From NCBI GenBank assembly GCA_036345935.2, contig JADWOT020000001.1, positions 3,942,215-4,006,214 on the forward strand: a stretch of DNA of 64,000 nt, in the 5' to 3' direction. This document shows positions 10,197 to 22,466 of the stretch, one piece after another. This DNA comes from Taenia hydatigena. Taxonomy: Eukaryota > Platyhelminthes > Cestoda > Cyclophyllidea > Taeniidae. Position 1 is the first letter of the stretch. Each line of letters starts with the position of its first letter. The notes beneath the pieces were generated by a model. It did no database searches and was not told where the DNA came from. It saw only the letters and a program-made list of their open reading frames with translations. The position numbers and the translations under genes are program-made.

Positions 10197-12236
10197 ATTG
10201 TCTACTATTCAAGGTTCTTTCCCCTTTGCTGTATGGTCTAGGCATGACTCCTTTTCTTACATTCAAACATCTCTAAGTGCACTCACCGAGGCTGTGTAAA
10301 GGCTTTTTGGTGCCAGTATCTACCTTTGTAGTTATTTCTCTCTCGCTCCCCTTCTCTTTATTACTTCCCACAATCAAATTTCCTTAATGGCATTAACTGA
10401 TTTTAATCTGAGCGTTTACTATTCAATTTTCTACGTGAAGTGGTGCTTTAGAGACTTGAGGGAGGCGACTTGTTGTTTTGAGACGTGCCCAATTGTCATT
10501 AATCACCAATACAAATGGCATACTCGGCAACACCTGCATCGTATGTGGTCGTTAGTTTATAGTGAGTCCAAAACTCGACTGAAGCATCCATCAAACGTAA
10601 GCTCGCTGTTACAGGCCCTCATGCGGACACTCTCTATTGACCGAATACGGAAGCAACTGTTCGAACATACTGTGCATGGAGACGTTCTGTCTGAGCTACA
10701 ATCGTGAATTAGACTTCCTTAATTGAAATAAATGAAAAATCCTCCCTTGGTGAGTGGTTGAGGACCAATTGTGGCAAATTCGGTCCACTTGTAAATAACC
10801 TTCAGGGGTAGAATGGAGTAATTCAACCGGTGTAACCCAAGATCTTTTATATTCAGCCATATCTGTTGGTGCGTGCAATGAAATTTCCGTCAATATCAAG
10901 CGGTTCAAAAGTGGGTAATGTCAATCAGTACCTTTAGCTTGAAGCGCTAAGCCTTTATTTTTCACCTATATGGACAAATTACGCATGCGGCTCCTAATAC
11001 TGAGACTGGCATTGCTAGACGCCTCGGGAAATCCAAAATATTCGTAACATGATATAACTTTTCCTTTATAAATGGTTTTGTGCATTCTCGCAGTAGCTCT
11101 TTGACCGCCATGCGAACTTCTCATGAACTTCGGTGCTGTCGGATCAGTGATATTCCTTAAGCCACAGCCAATTCCTTATCACTGTTCCACTGAGTGGTAA
11201 ATTACATTCAAAATGAGGAAAAGAGATGGAAATACAGGTGTCATCAGAAGTTAACTTAAGAGAAAGGACATGGATAATCATATTGACCACGCGTCAAGAA
11301 GTGGTGAGGGGTAGATTTTCAGAACGGAGTTTCCTCGTAACACTTAGGCCTAAATGGATCTTGAAAGAGGCACCTTCTCAATCTATCCAGGCACTGAAGT
11401 CACATCGGTCCCTTTGGTACAAACACTAAGCGCCGGCTATGATGGTTATTAAGGAAAATCCTACTGGCAACTGTTATAAGTGGGAACTTGCCCAGTGCTT
11501 CCAAGGTCTGTTGTGCTCTACCAATATTTTATATGTCACTCATTAAAGTAAACTTATTTTACTTTACTTTTACCCAAGCACCATTCTTCCTGGTGGTTTC
11601 TATCACTGTTGGCGCAACACAGAAATCATATCCTGGTCCTAACCAAACTCGAGCTGCTGTTTGAGCCTAATATTCAAGAGTCTTTTACGAGTGCAATTCT
11701 AGTGGTTGGTTGAATTCGCCAATAAGGCGACTACATGAGTGTCTGAGATGCAGCTACCGTGGGTAAGAAACGGTTGATAAGGTGCTTGCGAGAATGGTAA
11801 ATGAGATGGAGACTTGTCAATACTTTGCAACGCTCCCAGTAGACTCAGACAATTTATCGTATTTTCCGCTCGCTCGCTCTCTTGCTTGCACTCGCTCATG
11901 TTGTCTCTGTGCTTACTCGCGTTCCTCACACAACAGTGGACACAGGTGCTGAAGTCTCCACCTCCGTACTTTGTGGTCGTGTGTAACATATGAACCAGAC
12001 CCTACAAGTATCACAACTTCAGTCCACAATTTATAAGCTTAGGATTGCTCCTCTTCGTCGACTAACTCAAAGAATCCTATAACTTTAGCAGAGTTGAATT
12101 AACTGCCTAAGGAACGCACAGCTCAACTCGCAGCATCAAAAGACAATCGAAATTTGCTGGCAGCGGAGGATGAACTGAGAGTGGAGCAGAACGACAACAC
12201 AAGGAAATCTTGAAGGTAACTGAAGTCGTTGCAAAT
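10197..12236 (+). repeat. Segmental duplication E, copy 1, right part
   Basis: Matches 36491-38537 in direct orientation with a few percent divergence. Beyond 12236 the two copies diverge abruptly: copy 2 jumps to the sequence found at 14273. Confidence 0.9.
10387..10707 (+). pseudogene. 106-codon frame, frameshifted in copy 2
   Basis: An ATG-to-stop frame of 106 codons; its peptide contains FYVKWCFRDLREATCCFETC and a basic central part. At the homologous place (36690-36999) a one-base insertion near 36797 splits it into two frames. Either this copy is the surviving one or the frame was never coding. No family is recognised. Confidence 0.2.
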
Positions 12237-12334
12237 CTTGGATTTTTGGGTGCAATTAAATTAATCACCATTGGAATATGTAGAAATGGGTAGAAAACCA
12301 CGTTGCTTCATGTCCATCAAAATTCAACTGGTAT

Positions 12335-12638
12335 CTAGGATCGGACTTTGCTTGCTCCCTTGCTTCTCCTCTCATTTGGCGAATGCGTATGATGTAATCT
12401 AATTGAGACAAGGTTCTTTGGCATTTTCTTATGCAGTTTCGATTCCGATTTCATTGATACAGCTGCACTGTTCCGTCCTGATGAGTAGTCGCCATCTATC
12501 GGTCTTTCTGTGCATCCGTATGCTCCGTACCTTATGGAAGAACAAATGAGCAAAGTATATTGATAGAAGTGTTGGGTGAGTAGACAACGAGCCTCATTTA
12601 TTTGGCATAGGCCACCAGGTCCACAGCTAGCATAATCC
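12335..12638 (-). CDS. Candidate terminal exon, Cys/basic protein
   Basis: On the minus strand, the acceptor TTATGATGTAG is followed by about 100 open codons ending in a stop. The first part is Cys-rich (YASCGPGGLC, then CLLTQHFYQYTLLIC). The second part is basic and polar, with SESKLHKKMPKNLVSIRLHH and a Lys/Arg/Ser C-terminus, like a cytosolic tail. The sequence is single-copy here and is missing from the rearranged copy at 38537. No family is assigned. Confidence 0.35.
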
Positions 12639-13023
12639 CTACATCATAAAAATGGGATGGTAACCGGATCATGGAGCACGGGATGGTCTTCAACGTTCTT
12701 TGCGTAGGGAAAATATTAGGCTTCACGCTGTAGACACTCCCTTACTTCGTGTGCCTCTACTGTCCCGTTTTCAATTTATTTGTCACGAGGTAGTCGACTA
12801 ATACATAAGTAGCTATTGGACAGGCGGATAAATTATGCAAGATTTCGCTATTCAGACGGGAAATATACATGATGCATCATGAAGCTCTCAACAGATTCAT
12901 TTACGCAACTGCATTGTGGACATTCGTCGGTCTTACGTAACACATTTCAATTTGTTGGCATTTTAATGTTGTCGTGTTCTCAGTCCAATTTAAACTCACT
13001 TGCATAGAATGTGGAAAGTAAAC
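12639..13023. other. Single-copy sequence with no recognised feature
   Basis: No convincing frame, RNA gene, promoter element or repeat is visible here. Confidence 0.5.
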
Positions 13024-13292
13024 CTTTATTTTAATCTTCCCAACGTAGGCTCTTTGCAACTCTTATTAGAGCTGGTTGGCTTCTATAAGCCCTCATATGC
13101 AAACCTCCTTATTGTTAGTCGTCTACGGCAGATACTCTCTTTTTGTTGTCGAATTTCTACTTTTGGAGGGGTACCGCTTGCATCTATCATCAATGCACCT
13201 CACAGACCGTTTTAAGGTGCATTTTAGCATCCAAAATCAAAGAATAGCTTAGCAAGTCTGTTCACACATTCAAAGGACGAGTTATTGAACAC

Positions 13293-13607
13293 ATGGTGCA
13301 TCACCCTCACCAGGCAGTAGAATTCGCTTATCATTTAACTGTCCAATGGCTCAACTATCTTCGTCACACTCCACCACGGGCTCAATGCGACAATCTGAAA
13401 GGTTGGCTGTGCTCCTCCTCCGTTCAACTTCAGGCCTGTAGATTGAAGGGGCTCAATGACTATTCTATAATGCGAAGTCTGCTAGAATCCGAGTACGGTG
13501 GGTCTGCCAGATGTTACGCTCAAGATTTTCTTAAATACCCAATACAAGTTATCGCCTTGTGTTTATGTGACTGGCCTATTCCATTTAATTTACACACAAG
13601 AAAGTAG
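13293..13607 (+). pseudogene. 104-codon frame, shortened in copy c
   Basis: The ATG frame has the peptide strings VEFAYHLTVQWLNYL and CDNLKGWLCSSSVQLQACR. In the copy at 53453-53674 the ATG is lost, about 60 internal bases are missing, and most differences are replacements. I see no support for a living gene. It may be an old exon. Confidence 0.2.
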
Positions 13608-15036
13608 TGTTTGTGAATGGGCGCTGAGTTTCCAATCATAGAGGCAATGGCTGACAATAAGGCAGAGACATTAATGCAGGCATCCGGCGGGTGGAGCATG
13701 TGATACGGCGTTTGTGGACGATAAGACGGACTGACAAATGGGCAATGTCAGAGGCTGTACGGGGTAATTTCCAATGCTTTCAGGAGAAAGGAACTAAATC
13801 GTCTCGTTCTGTCATGCTAGACGCACAACAGCAAAGGTATTTGGTCCTAAAATATGAAAAAGAAGCATTGTCTGGGTTTGTCGGAGCCCTCAAAATGTAT
13901 TGACAGTGGTTGGATACTACTAGGAGTAGAATTCCAGGAACCGATGTTGCGAGAATTTACGTTGCTTTTGCAAATGTTCACCTGATCCTCTCCTTCCTTC
14001 TACAAAATTCCCAATTGCATACCATCGTCGGTTAGTCAGTGACTTGACTTGGAACATACCCAAGTAGCACGAGGTGGGTTTGATGGCTGGTCATTTAAGA
14101 AGCATGCATGAATCATGTGTAGTTGGTTTACTAGCGCATCTTTCCGAAGCCTCATTTGGCGTCTCAAAATGCCTCTACTGCCATATCACTCCGTGGTGAG
14201 ATTTATTTGGAGATAGAGACTCCCATTTGTCGTAGTATGAGATTGTGCTTGAGGGCGGACCAAAACGCGTCTTCGCCACTCGGTTGATTCAGTCGGTACA
14301 CCTGCTAATGACAGGTTCATCTTGAGTTTATAGTGAGTGATCTATCAGAGGATTGTTTCTGGCACGTTCTCATTTGTAGCCGCCAAAGTAGAACCTTTTA
14401 AAGGAATTGGGTGCGAATGCCTTTATAATGTTGTAGACATCCACAGCAAACGAAAATTTTCTATGCCACAATCACTGGACTTCAGGTAATGCTAGCGTCT
14501 TCATTAACAATGCCTCATGCAATACACTTTGATTTACAATTTAGCAATTTCCATAAAGCTTTAAGTAAATGCTGTAACAAAGACATCGACAATGTTTAAT
14601 TTAGTGGGTCTTGAATGACCTAAAGCAGACAAAATGGTCAATCAAAGATTCCTACAAGTGACGAAAAATGACTTTTCTTAATTATGATAAAGTAGCAGCA
14701 TATCTTACAGAGTTTTGCATTATTATTAGCCTTCGGGAGGAGTAGATGTAGAGCTCACTAATGAGCTTGTAGATGTTAATTGTTGCGTCGTTCTACCTCT
14801 GTTACGATGGCTGTGAATTTGCGCTACAGCATCTCACAAATAAGCAAATCGTAGTAGGAAACCCTTTCATTGCCGCCTGTGCTGTATGAAAATGACTCAA
14901 TTGGCAAATGTAATGCCTGGTACAAGGTGCACACATTGATCTGCTTAAGAGAATATGCTGTGATCAAGATACACATGTCTGCTGAAAAATTCGAATGGTA
15001 GGTGTTGGAACCGCTCTCCCTAACAGAACCACTCAC

Positions 15037-15207
15037 CAAGGTTATAACTCTGTCGGTGTCGCGTAAAATTAGCCAAGATGGAGTCGGAGGAGTTGTTGAA
15101 AAGTGATGTGGTGAGATAAACAAAGAAGAGCCCAACCAGAGCGAGCCGAGGGAGTAAACCTCGTCGACAGCATAACGGTGGAGTATGTCGCGCAAAGACA
15201 CATCAGG
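15037..15207 (-). CDS. Candidate 171-nt phase-0 exon (copy a)
   Basis: The minus-strand acceptor GTCAACAGCCTAG and donor TTG|GTGAGT bound exactly 57 codons without a stop. The peptide begins PDVSLRDILHRYAVDEVYSL, has a hydrophobic middle (LWLGSSLFI) and ends LILRDTDRVITL. Copies at 39312-39482 and 55147-55317 keep both splice sites and the frame. Against copy b, two codons differ silently and one changes a residue, while the flanks carry many more differences, as expected for an exon. I do not recognise the protein. Confidence 0.45.
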
Positions 15208-16323
15208 CTAGGCTGTTGACGGACGACATATTTTAGACAAAATGGAAGAAACGCGGTACTTTACCCTTGAAAATAAGTAAACCATCATGGGTGCCATGGA
15301 TAACGAATTCCCAAAGACCATTTACTTGCCATTCATTTCTGTATTATGGTCCTGGCCCCTTCCAATACTTTCCGATATCTTCTCAAGACGGTAACCACTT
15401 AAACTTTCAATCAGTGAACTTGAACAAAGTCCGGTAGACTTGACTTCCATCTGATATTTTATGCCACTCTTTCACCCTTAGAAGCCATCGTTTTCACAAA
15501 AGTCGGTGTCTTCATCTTGTGGCCTTGACTCCATACCAGTTCCTACTCGGCAAAATTAAATCGACACAACCAGATTTTGGAAAAACAGCAAGTAATTTTA
15601 TCAATATTTAAGGTCGCGAAAGGAAAGTGTCACACCGACGGGACGTCAATGGAAAACATTTAAGGGTGCTGTTGACAAATCGTAGTGATCTCACTGCTCT
15701 CTAATGGAACCACCGCCCCAGTGTGAGAGTTGTCACCACCCAACATGACGAAATGCCAAAAACAAAGTAGGCAATTCATTTCAGTAGGTTTGCGCGATCT
15801 GTTGCTCTTGCATTCTTGACTCAGTCAGTTACGGTGAGGTCTAGTATGCCAATAGTAGCTTGAATATGGCTGCATCGTTGCAAGGCATTTCGGATGTTCT
15901 GAGGCAGACGCCTGTGATATCGAGAATGTACCGGTCTGCGGTTAGCCATTTACGGTCTTAGTATTGCCAAGTTGATACCGCTGTGCCCACTACGCATGTC
16001 GCAGTCATTTTGTTATTGGCAAAGCTGCGAAAACGTGGTTGTTCGTTCGACAATTTTTAGCAAGTTTTTATGGCTAATAAGGACAGATATTGTGAGAAGA
16101 GGCAGCTTGATGGTTAGAGGCATTCGTTGTATCTAAAGTCACCAGCATTGCAGGTGTCGGTGCTACGATGTGCTTGGACTCATGTCAGCAAGATGATGAC
16201 GAAACCATGGGTGCGTCCTTATTTAAACAAACAAATGTGCTATACAAACACATCCTCATTTCCGCCTCGGTCATTGCAACAATTCACATTTGTCATTTGT
16301 GAGAGGGATTTTTCTTTCTGTAA

Positions 16324-16440
16324 AGCACATCATGAATGACCTTGATTGCGCTCATGCCATTCCACCAGATGTAGACAAACAAGTTTACGAGTCCCACCAT
16401 GAATGTGGTGAGCAATCATTCCAAAGAGGTGATGCAGAAC
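16324..16440. pseudogene. Module F overlapping short frames
   Basis: The plus strand carries a frame beginning MNDLDCAHAIPPDVDKQVYE. The minus strand carries a hydrophobic frame containing TFMVGLVNLFVYIWWNGM. The minus frame lies downstream of the E-box/TATA element at 16586-16604, so it is the better-placed one. Differences among copies do not favour either frame, and the copies near 26400, 48300 and 60600 have stops or lost residues. Treat as a decayed or non-coding transcript region. Confidence 0.25.
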
Positions 16441-16585
16441 GCAACCTTATTTTGCATTAAGTATGCTCTGAATTCAGCTGAATGCATGCCTGCTCTTAGC
16501 ATTGCCCCTCACTCGAGGAAACGAGGCACAAATTACCAACGCGAACCGTGAAGGATGCCTGTCTGACGCCGAGCTCACAACAGCG

Positions 16586-16604
16586 ATATTTATACAGACA
16601 CGTG
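16586..16604 (-). promoter_or_regulatory. E-box plus TATA box, module F
   Basis: Reads on the minus strand as CACGTG, TCTG, TATAAATAT. The GCTCAC...CACGTGTCTGTATAAA arrangement resembles the GCTCACRCGTCTATATAA core of the main promoter family. Copies lie at 32966-32983 and 56694-56711. Confidence 0.55.
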
Positions 16605-17849
16605 GTGAGCACAACGAAACACCAACAAGGAAGTGCAGCGTAAGAGGGCTTGAAGTAGTACGGGGAGGCAGCTGTCAGCAACGAAGATTGTCCATTGACT
16701 ATGCACTCATCACACACAAGGGATCAGTCGTGCAGTTGTCAAAAGCGTCACCCTCATTGGCTTCGTGAAGATGTTTAGGTCTATTTGCAGTGTTGCGATA
16801 ACTCCGTCGAGTGTTCGTATGCTAAAAGTAAATAGGTGTTGAGTGGGGAGCTGGAGTGAAGGACATTGAGCTCTCTTCTAGTTGTACGCAAATCAGAACG
16901 TTTGCGCATTGTTTAATTGTAAGCATGAGTTTTAACGACAAATGCGCGCCTTGAATACAAAGACATGATGGGAAAAGTTCTGGTTTGTGGTTTGTTGTTT
17001 ATTTGAAGAAAATGACCATCTGGCTGACACACCATCAAAACGTGAAGCTGCCTTTTGCTTGGTGACCAAATTGAGCATTTCATGAACGAATGGCTGTTGC
17101 AGGTTGCTGTTTAGGAAGGGCAGGCGGAACGTACCTGATCGGATCTTCGCTGACCTTTTTTCATATAAGCTACAAATAACTCACTACAAATGACCGGATT
17201 CTGCACACTAGACAATTTCGACTCATTATGAATCAAGTCGGCAACCAGCAAGCTGCAAATTGTCCGGCAGTCTACTTGGGGCAGATAAACACAATTAAGA
17301 AAGCGCCTCGTACAATAATCACCTCCAAATGAAGTACTAACAAAACAGCATTCCGAACTGTTCAACCAAGTTACTGTGTAGTAGCGAACAAATATGGATG
17401 GGTGGCGATAAGTCTTATTCCTTAAGCCTTGAGAGAATAATGCAATAATTGACAAAGTGTGGATAGGAAACAGCATCGAGACCACAGGAAGTCAGTCACT
17501 TGCTGCCTTTTGGTGTAAAATAGAAGGGATGCAAATCACACTTAAGTCAAACATTAGTAAATACTGGAGCTTAAATTGTGGGGACACGTTTGGGACTGTC
17601 CCTTAGTCAGCATTCAGTGCTCGCTTAATTAGTGTGATAAGAGTTGTGCGGCATGTCAACATGGGAAATCCAATTGGTGGTGCCGATTCACAATTGACAA
17701 GATCAACTACGAAGAAAATAATGCAAGTAAGATATGTTTACAATGCTGGAGGATGTCATGGGAATGATGACTGGAATGTGTTAGAGCAGCCTAACTCCCG
17801 ATAATTGAATTGGATCATGTGTGTGAGGTGCGGATTCGTTCACCTCGAA

Positions 17850-17978
17850 TCAACTGTCGCAGTCGACGTGCGTCCACAGCTCATCCTGCATCAACTCGGG
17901 ATAGTCGGCGTCAACGTACACAGGAGTGTAATTCTACACACTTGTCGTCTTCTCCTGCTGTGAAGTCCAGCTGTCCAT
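17850..17978 (-). pseudogene. Acidic protein, module C, nonsense copy (M7)
   Basis: A frame of 42 codons homologous to module A's acidic protein, begun by the same ATG context after the acceptor TTCTGTAG. Codon 15 is TAG (17934-17936), where the intact copy at 49628-49756 has CAG. The conserved core YTPVYVDADYPELMQDELW follows the stop unbroken, so the damage looks recent. Its promoter element is present. Confidence 0.6.
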
Positions 17979-18337
17979 TGTTTTATCGCGTTAAGATACA
18001 CCCACCCAACCACCTACAGAACATAAGGCGCCAAATGAAATTTGATGCATCACACAATCGCAACTCAGCATATTCTGCTTCCAAAATTCGGCTCCAATTC
18101 CTAAACGTCTTTACTAAAATGTGCCTGACAACCCAACTTTAAGAAAATTATGACGTAGTTATGCATGTACGAAAGAACATGGAATGTGGAGTGCAAAATG
18201 TAGCTCTATTGTGTTGGAAATCATAACCCTTACGCAGAACATGCACAAGGTAAGTGTGGAATCCCACGATGTAAAATGAATGGAACCAACCTTAGATAGC
18301 ACCTGTAGTTATGAGTGTGGCACACCGTGTACGCGGT

Positions 18338-18410
18338 CGTTATATAGACGCGTGAGCTTCAGCATCATTGGCCGGCTATTGTTTGAACCCTCAGGAGCCA
18401 AATTAAGAGT
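18338..18410 (-). promoter_or_regulatory. Module C promoter element with TATA box (P3)
   Basis: On the minus strand: TTAATTTGGCTCC, AATAGCC, CCAATGATG, AGCTCACGCGTC and TATATAA (TATA at 18340-18346 on the plus strand). It is diverged from module A in the spacers but not in the boxes. Confidence 0.7.
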
Positions 18411-19125
18411 GGTGGAAATTAGTAGCCGAGATGCACGCCCACTCAATCCAGTTGTAGCAGTCATTTCAGTGCACTTACCCGCGGCCCTAATGCAAGTGCA
18501 GACATCAGCATTTGTTGTGAGCTGCATGCGGCTTGGTTGAGAAGAGGTCAGCGAGGATCAGATCAGGTGCATTCCATTTCCATTTCGTCCACAACAATCT
18601 CAGGCAAGCAGTCGTTTAGAGAATGCTGTACTCAGCTACGAGTTCGTATTTGCCTCCAGGAGAAGATTGTTTACACTCGGTCACCTGTTTGGGTGATGAG
18701 AAACGTACAGTTAGCTCGTTCGTGCCGTTGACTCTGATACCGCCATCGAGGCTTTTTGTAAAGGGAACAAGAAAGCATGACTATCGAGTTGTTGTGGCAC
18801 AATACTTAACCCCACCAGAAGATTTGCTAAGCCTGCTTTTACATTTCTGCTATTTTGCATGCGAATTGGAGTGCTTACAAAAGATTGTCTCCAATGCACT
18901 CATTTATTCCTAAACATGCTCACAAGCTTTGCTTGTTCAAAAGTGTAAAATTTGACTGTAGACAATTCTGAGAACTTGAGAATATTATGCAACAAAATTG
19001 TGGACCAGAGTGGAACAACCCACCAACAAATTTAACAGTCATGAATGGGTGCGCTGACATCACCGATGCAGTTAAAATGAATCCCACTTCCATACAGTGA
19101 GCATGCATCCTGGTCACCAATTTCC

Positions 19126-19380
19126 ATCACCCTTAATTTACCTTCAGATGGGTCTAATAATGGGCAGCTAATGATACTGAAGCTCACGCGTCTGTGTAAC
19201 ACAGCGAATACAAAGTTCCACACTAACAGCCACAGGTTCTAATGCAGTTTGTTTTATTAATTTTATCATTATGCAAATAAACCACATCCTTATGCATGCT
19301 CTGCCCATGGATTTGAATTTTCACGGCAATAAATTTACGCTGCCCTCAACTTTGAATATTTTTTCATGAGTTTTGTACAA
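19126..19380 (+). promoter_or_regulatory. Degenerate promoter element and module A-like flank (P4)
   Basis: Positions 19126-19200 carry the family boxes with a lost TATA (TGTGTAA). The following 180 bp match the stretch downstream of module A promoters (CCACAGG, then CCTTATGCAT and GGAGTTGAATTTTCAC in diverged form) before the match fades. No acidic frame remains. This is an old dead copy. Confidence 0.5.
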
Positions 19381-19470
19381 CTGTGCCACATCTTTGCAGA
19401 AATAGGTTGCCGGGCACATGTAGTCTAAGAAGTTGGTTCATAATTTCTTTGAAATCCCCAAGTATACATC

Positions 19471-21178
19471 TCACACAATACTGTAGTTATGCAGTCGTTT
19501 AGGCTGTAAATAATGCCATTAGTGCCAAGCATAACGTAGAGTTTGTTTCGGATTGACCTCCAAACGGCTGTAGGACTAAGAGCTAATGCATTAAATAGCA
19601 GTAATCCACTAAGTCCAATGCATAAAAGAGTGGTTGTGCGTTTTATCCTTCGTTTCGCTAGCACGCAGTGATGGATTTGTTGATTGAGAATGAGAATAAC
19701 CACATAAAACACGGACCGGTAATAACTAAATTCGTCAACGGAAGACTTGAGGCGGGGTAGCCTGGCACAGAGAGGTAGAACTCATCAGCTCAGGCGCCAA
19801 GTCAATTCTTCAGGCAGCAGTGGGACATCGGTACGGTGCACACAACAAAGAGGCTATAACCTGCTTATCAGTGACTATACTTGGCTTTCAATGGTTACTC
19901 ACAATGGTTAAAAAATTCATAGCTTGGTTCGGGCGAATAATTATCAACCCGATCAGTGAAGAACTCAGTCGATTAGGCAGTAGAATCATTTTTTCAAGCA
20001 TGATGAAGAAAATACATCCGTACAACGAGAAAACTGCCCCATTGGTCACGCAAAATCAGCATAAAATTCTACTTGTGGCTGTCACCTCGTCTATTCGCCA
20101 ATGCAAGCTTAAAAGACAACTCGATGGTGGATTGAATAATCTGTTCATTACCTTGGTTTAACACTTTGTTAAGAAATCCAATAGAATTACATTCCATCAT
20201 CCATTCACTCATCTGTCAGTGCATTTCAAACCAGTCTCTTCATCTTTGGACAGTGCAGGACTGTGGAGCTGGATCAGTAAGAGTTGCCTTCATTCGTCTT
20301 GATCGTCATAGGCCACTACTTTCCCATTGCATGCTATTAGAGTTCATGCTTTAGAATGAGACATTGCCACCTAAAATAATGACAGATGCGGAAGTGGAGC
20401 GACGCATTCATTTCAGTAGACATGCGTGTTTTGCATTAGAATGATGTTGAACTTCTCGCCGAGTCTCCTAATAAGCATATAAAGAACTTCATACTCAAAT
20501 ATACTTATTTTATCAATGCAGATTACCAATGACGTCCACTAACGTGCTCATGCAACCACTAAGAATAAGTAGAAAACAATAGAACACTTTTGCAATCACG
20601 GAGCTAGGAAGGTGGGGCAAAATGAATGCACGTGGGCGATCCTCTCATGCCCTGATTCACAACGGCCTGATTCGTGTGACCTAGGTTGCGTGTGACCTCC
20701 AAACTACTGAAGCAAAAGTACAGACTCTTCAGTGGCATTTTTAAATTCCGATTCGCTTCATAAGGGACTACAAGCTACGCATTTGAATTCCTCGTACAGA
20801 TAAAAATGAGGAGGCAGTAAGCTGTTGCAATTGTTCACAGATTTAGCTGCGTTCGACTCCCACTCTTTACGACACTGCGAAATGCTTTTCTGATGCTCCA
20901 CCACAATCTACACACAGGCAGCCACAAATTATTTGGTGAGCAACTTCGGTCGAAAGGAAACCGAGGAAGCAAGGTCATGAAGAAATGTGCCAAACGACAC
21001 AGCTTGAGATGTCATCGAGGCTCTCTATGATCGGACCCATCTTCCTGGATAAAGTGGTTCGTTGCTGGCCGAAGGATTAATGTGAGGCTTGCGAATTGAC
21101 TAAATAACCAAACTTGCAATCAAGCGTAAATCTGTTGAATGATTTGATGGGCCCACTTAAAGGGTAATCCTTCTCCTG
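19471..21178 (-). repeat. Inverted segmental duplication G, copy 2
   Basis: Reverse-complement match to 2331-4020, carrying several small indels relative to it. No gene is recognised. Confidence 0.85.
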
Positions 21179-21615
21179 ATTGCATGGATCACAATCAACC
21201 TTAGACAATAGCAGATGTTTTTGGGAATATTGTGACAACATTGCGTACCAATTGATCCATTAAAAAGTTTCTAAAGTAAACAGCGCCTAAAAGTAAGTTG
21301 TGGATTTTGGGACTCAAATTTTTTGAAACAAATGTAGAGGCAGGAAATCAAATGACTAATTTCTACCTGCAGGCAATCCTGGAATTGGCAAAAAATCCAC
21401 CAAAGCATTAGATAGGCGGCTGCTATAGAAACTACCAATCCGAATTAATATTTAATAAAACTAGTCGACTATACTGAATGTTTTTATCCTGTAGTCAATT
21501 GTTCTGTCCACTAGTATGCAAAACTAAGATTATTGTTATTTTAAGCGGGAATTGCCTGCAATTTGCCATCGATGGGCCACTCGGTTTATAATGAAGAGGT
21601 GATCTGGCTTACTAC

Positions 21616-21831
21616 TTAGAAGGCAGGTGAATTGTTGGTGCATGGATAGGCTGAGGGGTTATGGAGACGGACAAAGTGCTGTGCCATTGAGAGGTGGCTG
21701 GTCACGAAAACTAAGGCGTCTGTGCAGTTTACTGCACTGTGCTCGCGCTTTTTTGTCCAATCAGCCGGTTTTAATTTTGTTTTAGAAATTCGCATCAGTT
21801 TAATCACGAGCAGGTTGCGCAAACATGCCAT
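21616..21831 (-). CDS. 71-codon ATG frame, unknown
   Basis: A minus-strand ATG-to-stop frame, basic in its N-terminal half (KLMRISKTKLKPADWTKKRE), with no domain recognised and no second copy to test for constraint. Frames of this length arise by chance in a window this large. Confidence 0.2.
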   Translation of the reverse strand: MACLRNLLVIKLMRISKTKLKPADWTKKREHSAVNCTDALVFVTSHLSMAQHFVRLHNPSAYPCTNNSPAF

Positions 21832-22466
21832 TGTTCACTACGTTTGATTTGTGAAACCCTACAACAACTGCCGATCTCAAAGCTAAATTGATCCTGCCTC
21901 GACACTAAAAGTCATGACAACCGGTTGCGGACGCCGAACAATGTGAATCGGCAGGATGCGAACTAGTTGTACGCAGCACAACTCTGTTCGTACCTTGTCG
22001 TGTTTGCTACATGTCTGTATGGATATCTTTGTTCTGAGCTCAAACCTAGGCAGATAACCTGGAAGGTGTACGTTGGGTAAGTTGTTGCTTCTGCTGCACT
22101 GGGACTTTTTCAGTTTCTTTTTAGAATAAGATAAGAAAATATGATTTGGGCACTCGCTGAATTATGCAGATTCCAACTTTTACCAAAGACAGTTACGGAA
22201 CTCACCCATCTGGCAAACTAATGGCCGACCACTTTAAGATTGGTTTATGTCTGGCCTTGAATGGCAAAGAAATTCCGTAAAAACCGATGCGACCGACCCA
22301 CTGAGGGTAGAGCTGCATTTCTTACTAGAACAAGTTCCTTTAGCAGTCATGCTTATTTTAATAGTGATGCCGCATTTTTTGGCGGGAAAACTACCATTGT
22401 GCTAGTTTTAAGCAGATCGCATCCATCACTCTACTCGTTTAGATTTATTATATAAGAGAGCATAAA

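Larger units (their letters stand above)
15815..16790 (+). repeat. Module F, copy a
   Basis: A repeated unit beginning near GACTCAGTCAGTTACGG. It contains overlapping short frames on both strands and a minus-strand E-box/TATA element near its right end. Other copies: about 32190-32990, 40086-40627 (truncated), 47790-48420 (decayed), 55920-56935 and 60768-61390 (inverted). Confidence 0.85.
13024..17500 (+). repeat. Segmental duplication K, copy a
   Basis: Direct match to 53151-57740. Its middle part (14273-16340) also matches 38541-40627. Copies b and c are far closer to each other than to this one. It contains a 171-nt candidate exon and one module F unit. Confidence 0.9.
16850..18720 (-). 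repeat. Module C, copy 1
   Basis: A relative of module A with promoter element (18338-18410) and acidic frame (17850-17978), both on the minus strand. The second copy at 48430-50170 matches well but lacks about 300 bp covering the promoter. The part at 16960-17500 recurs a third time at 57150-57740. Confidence 0.8.
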
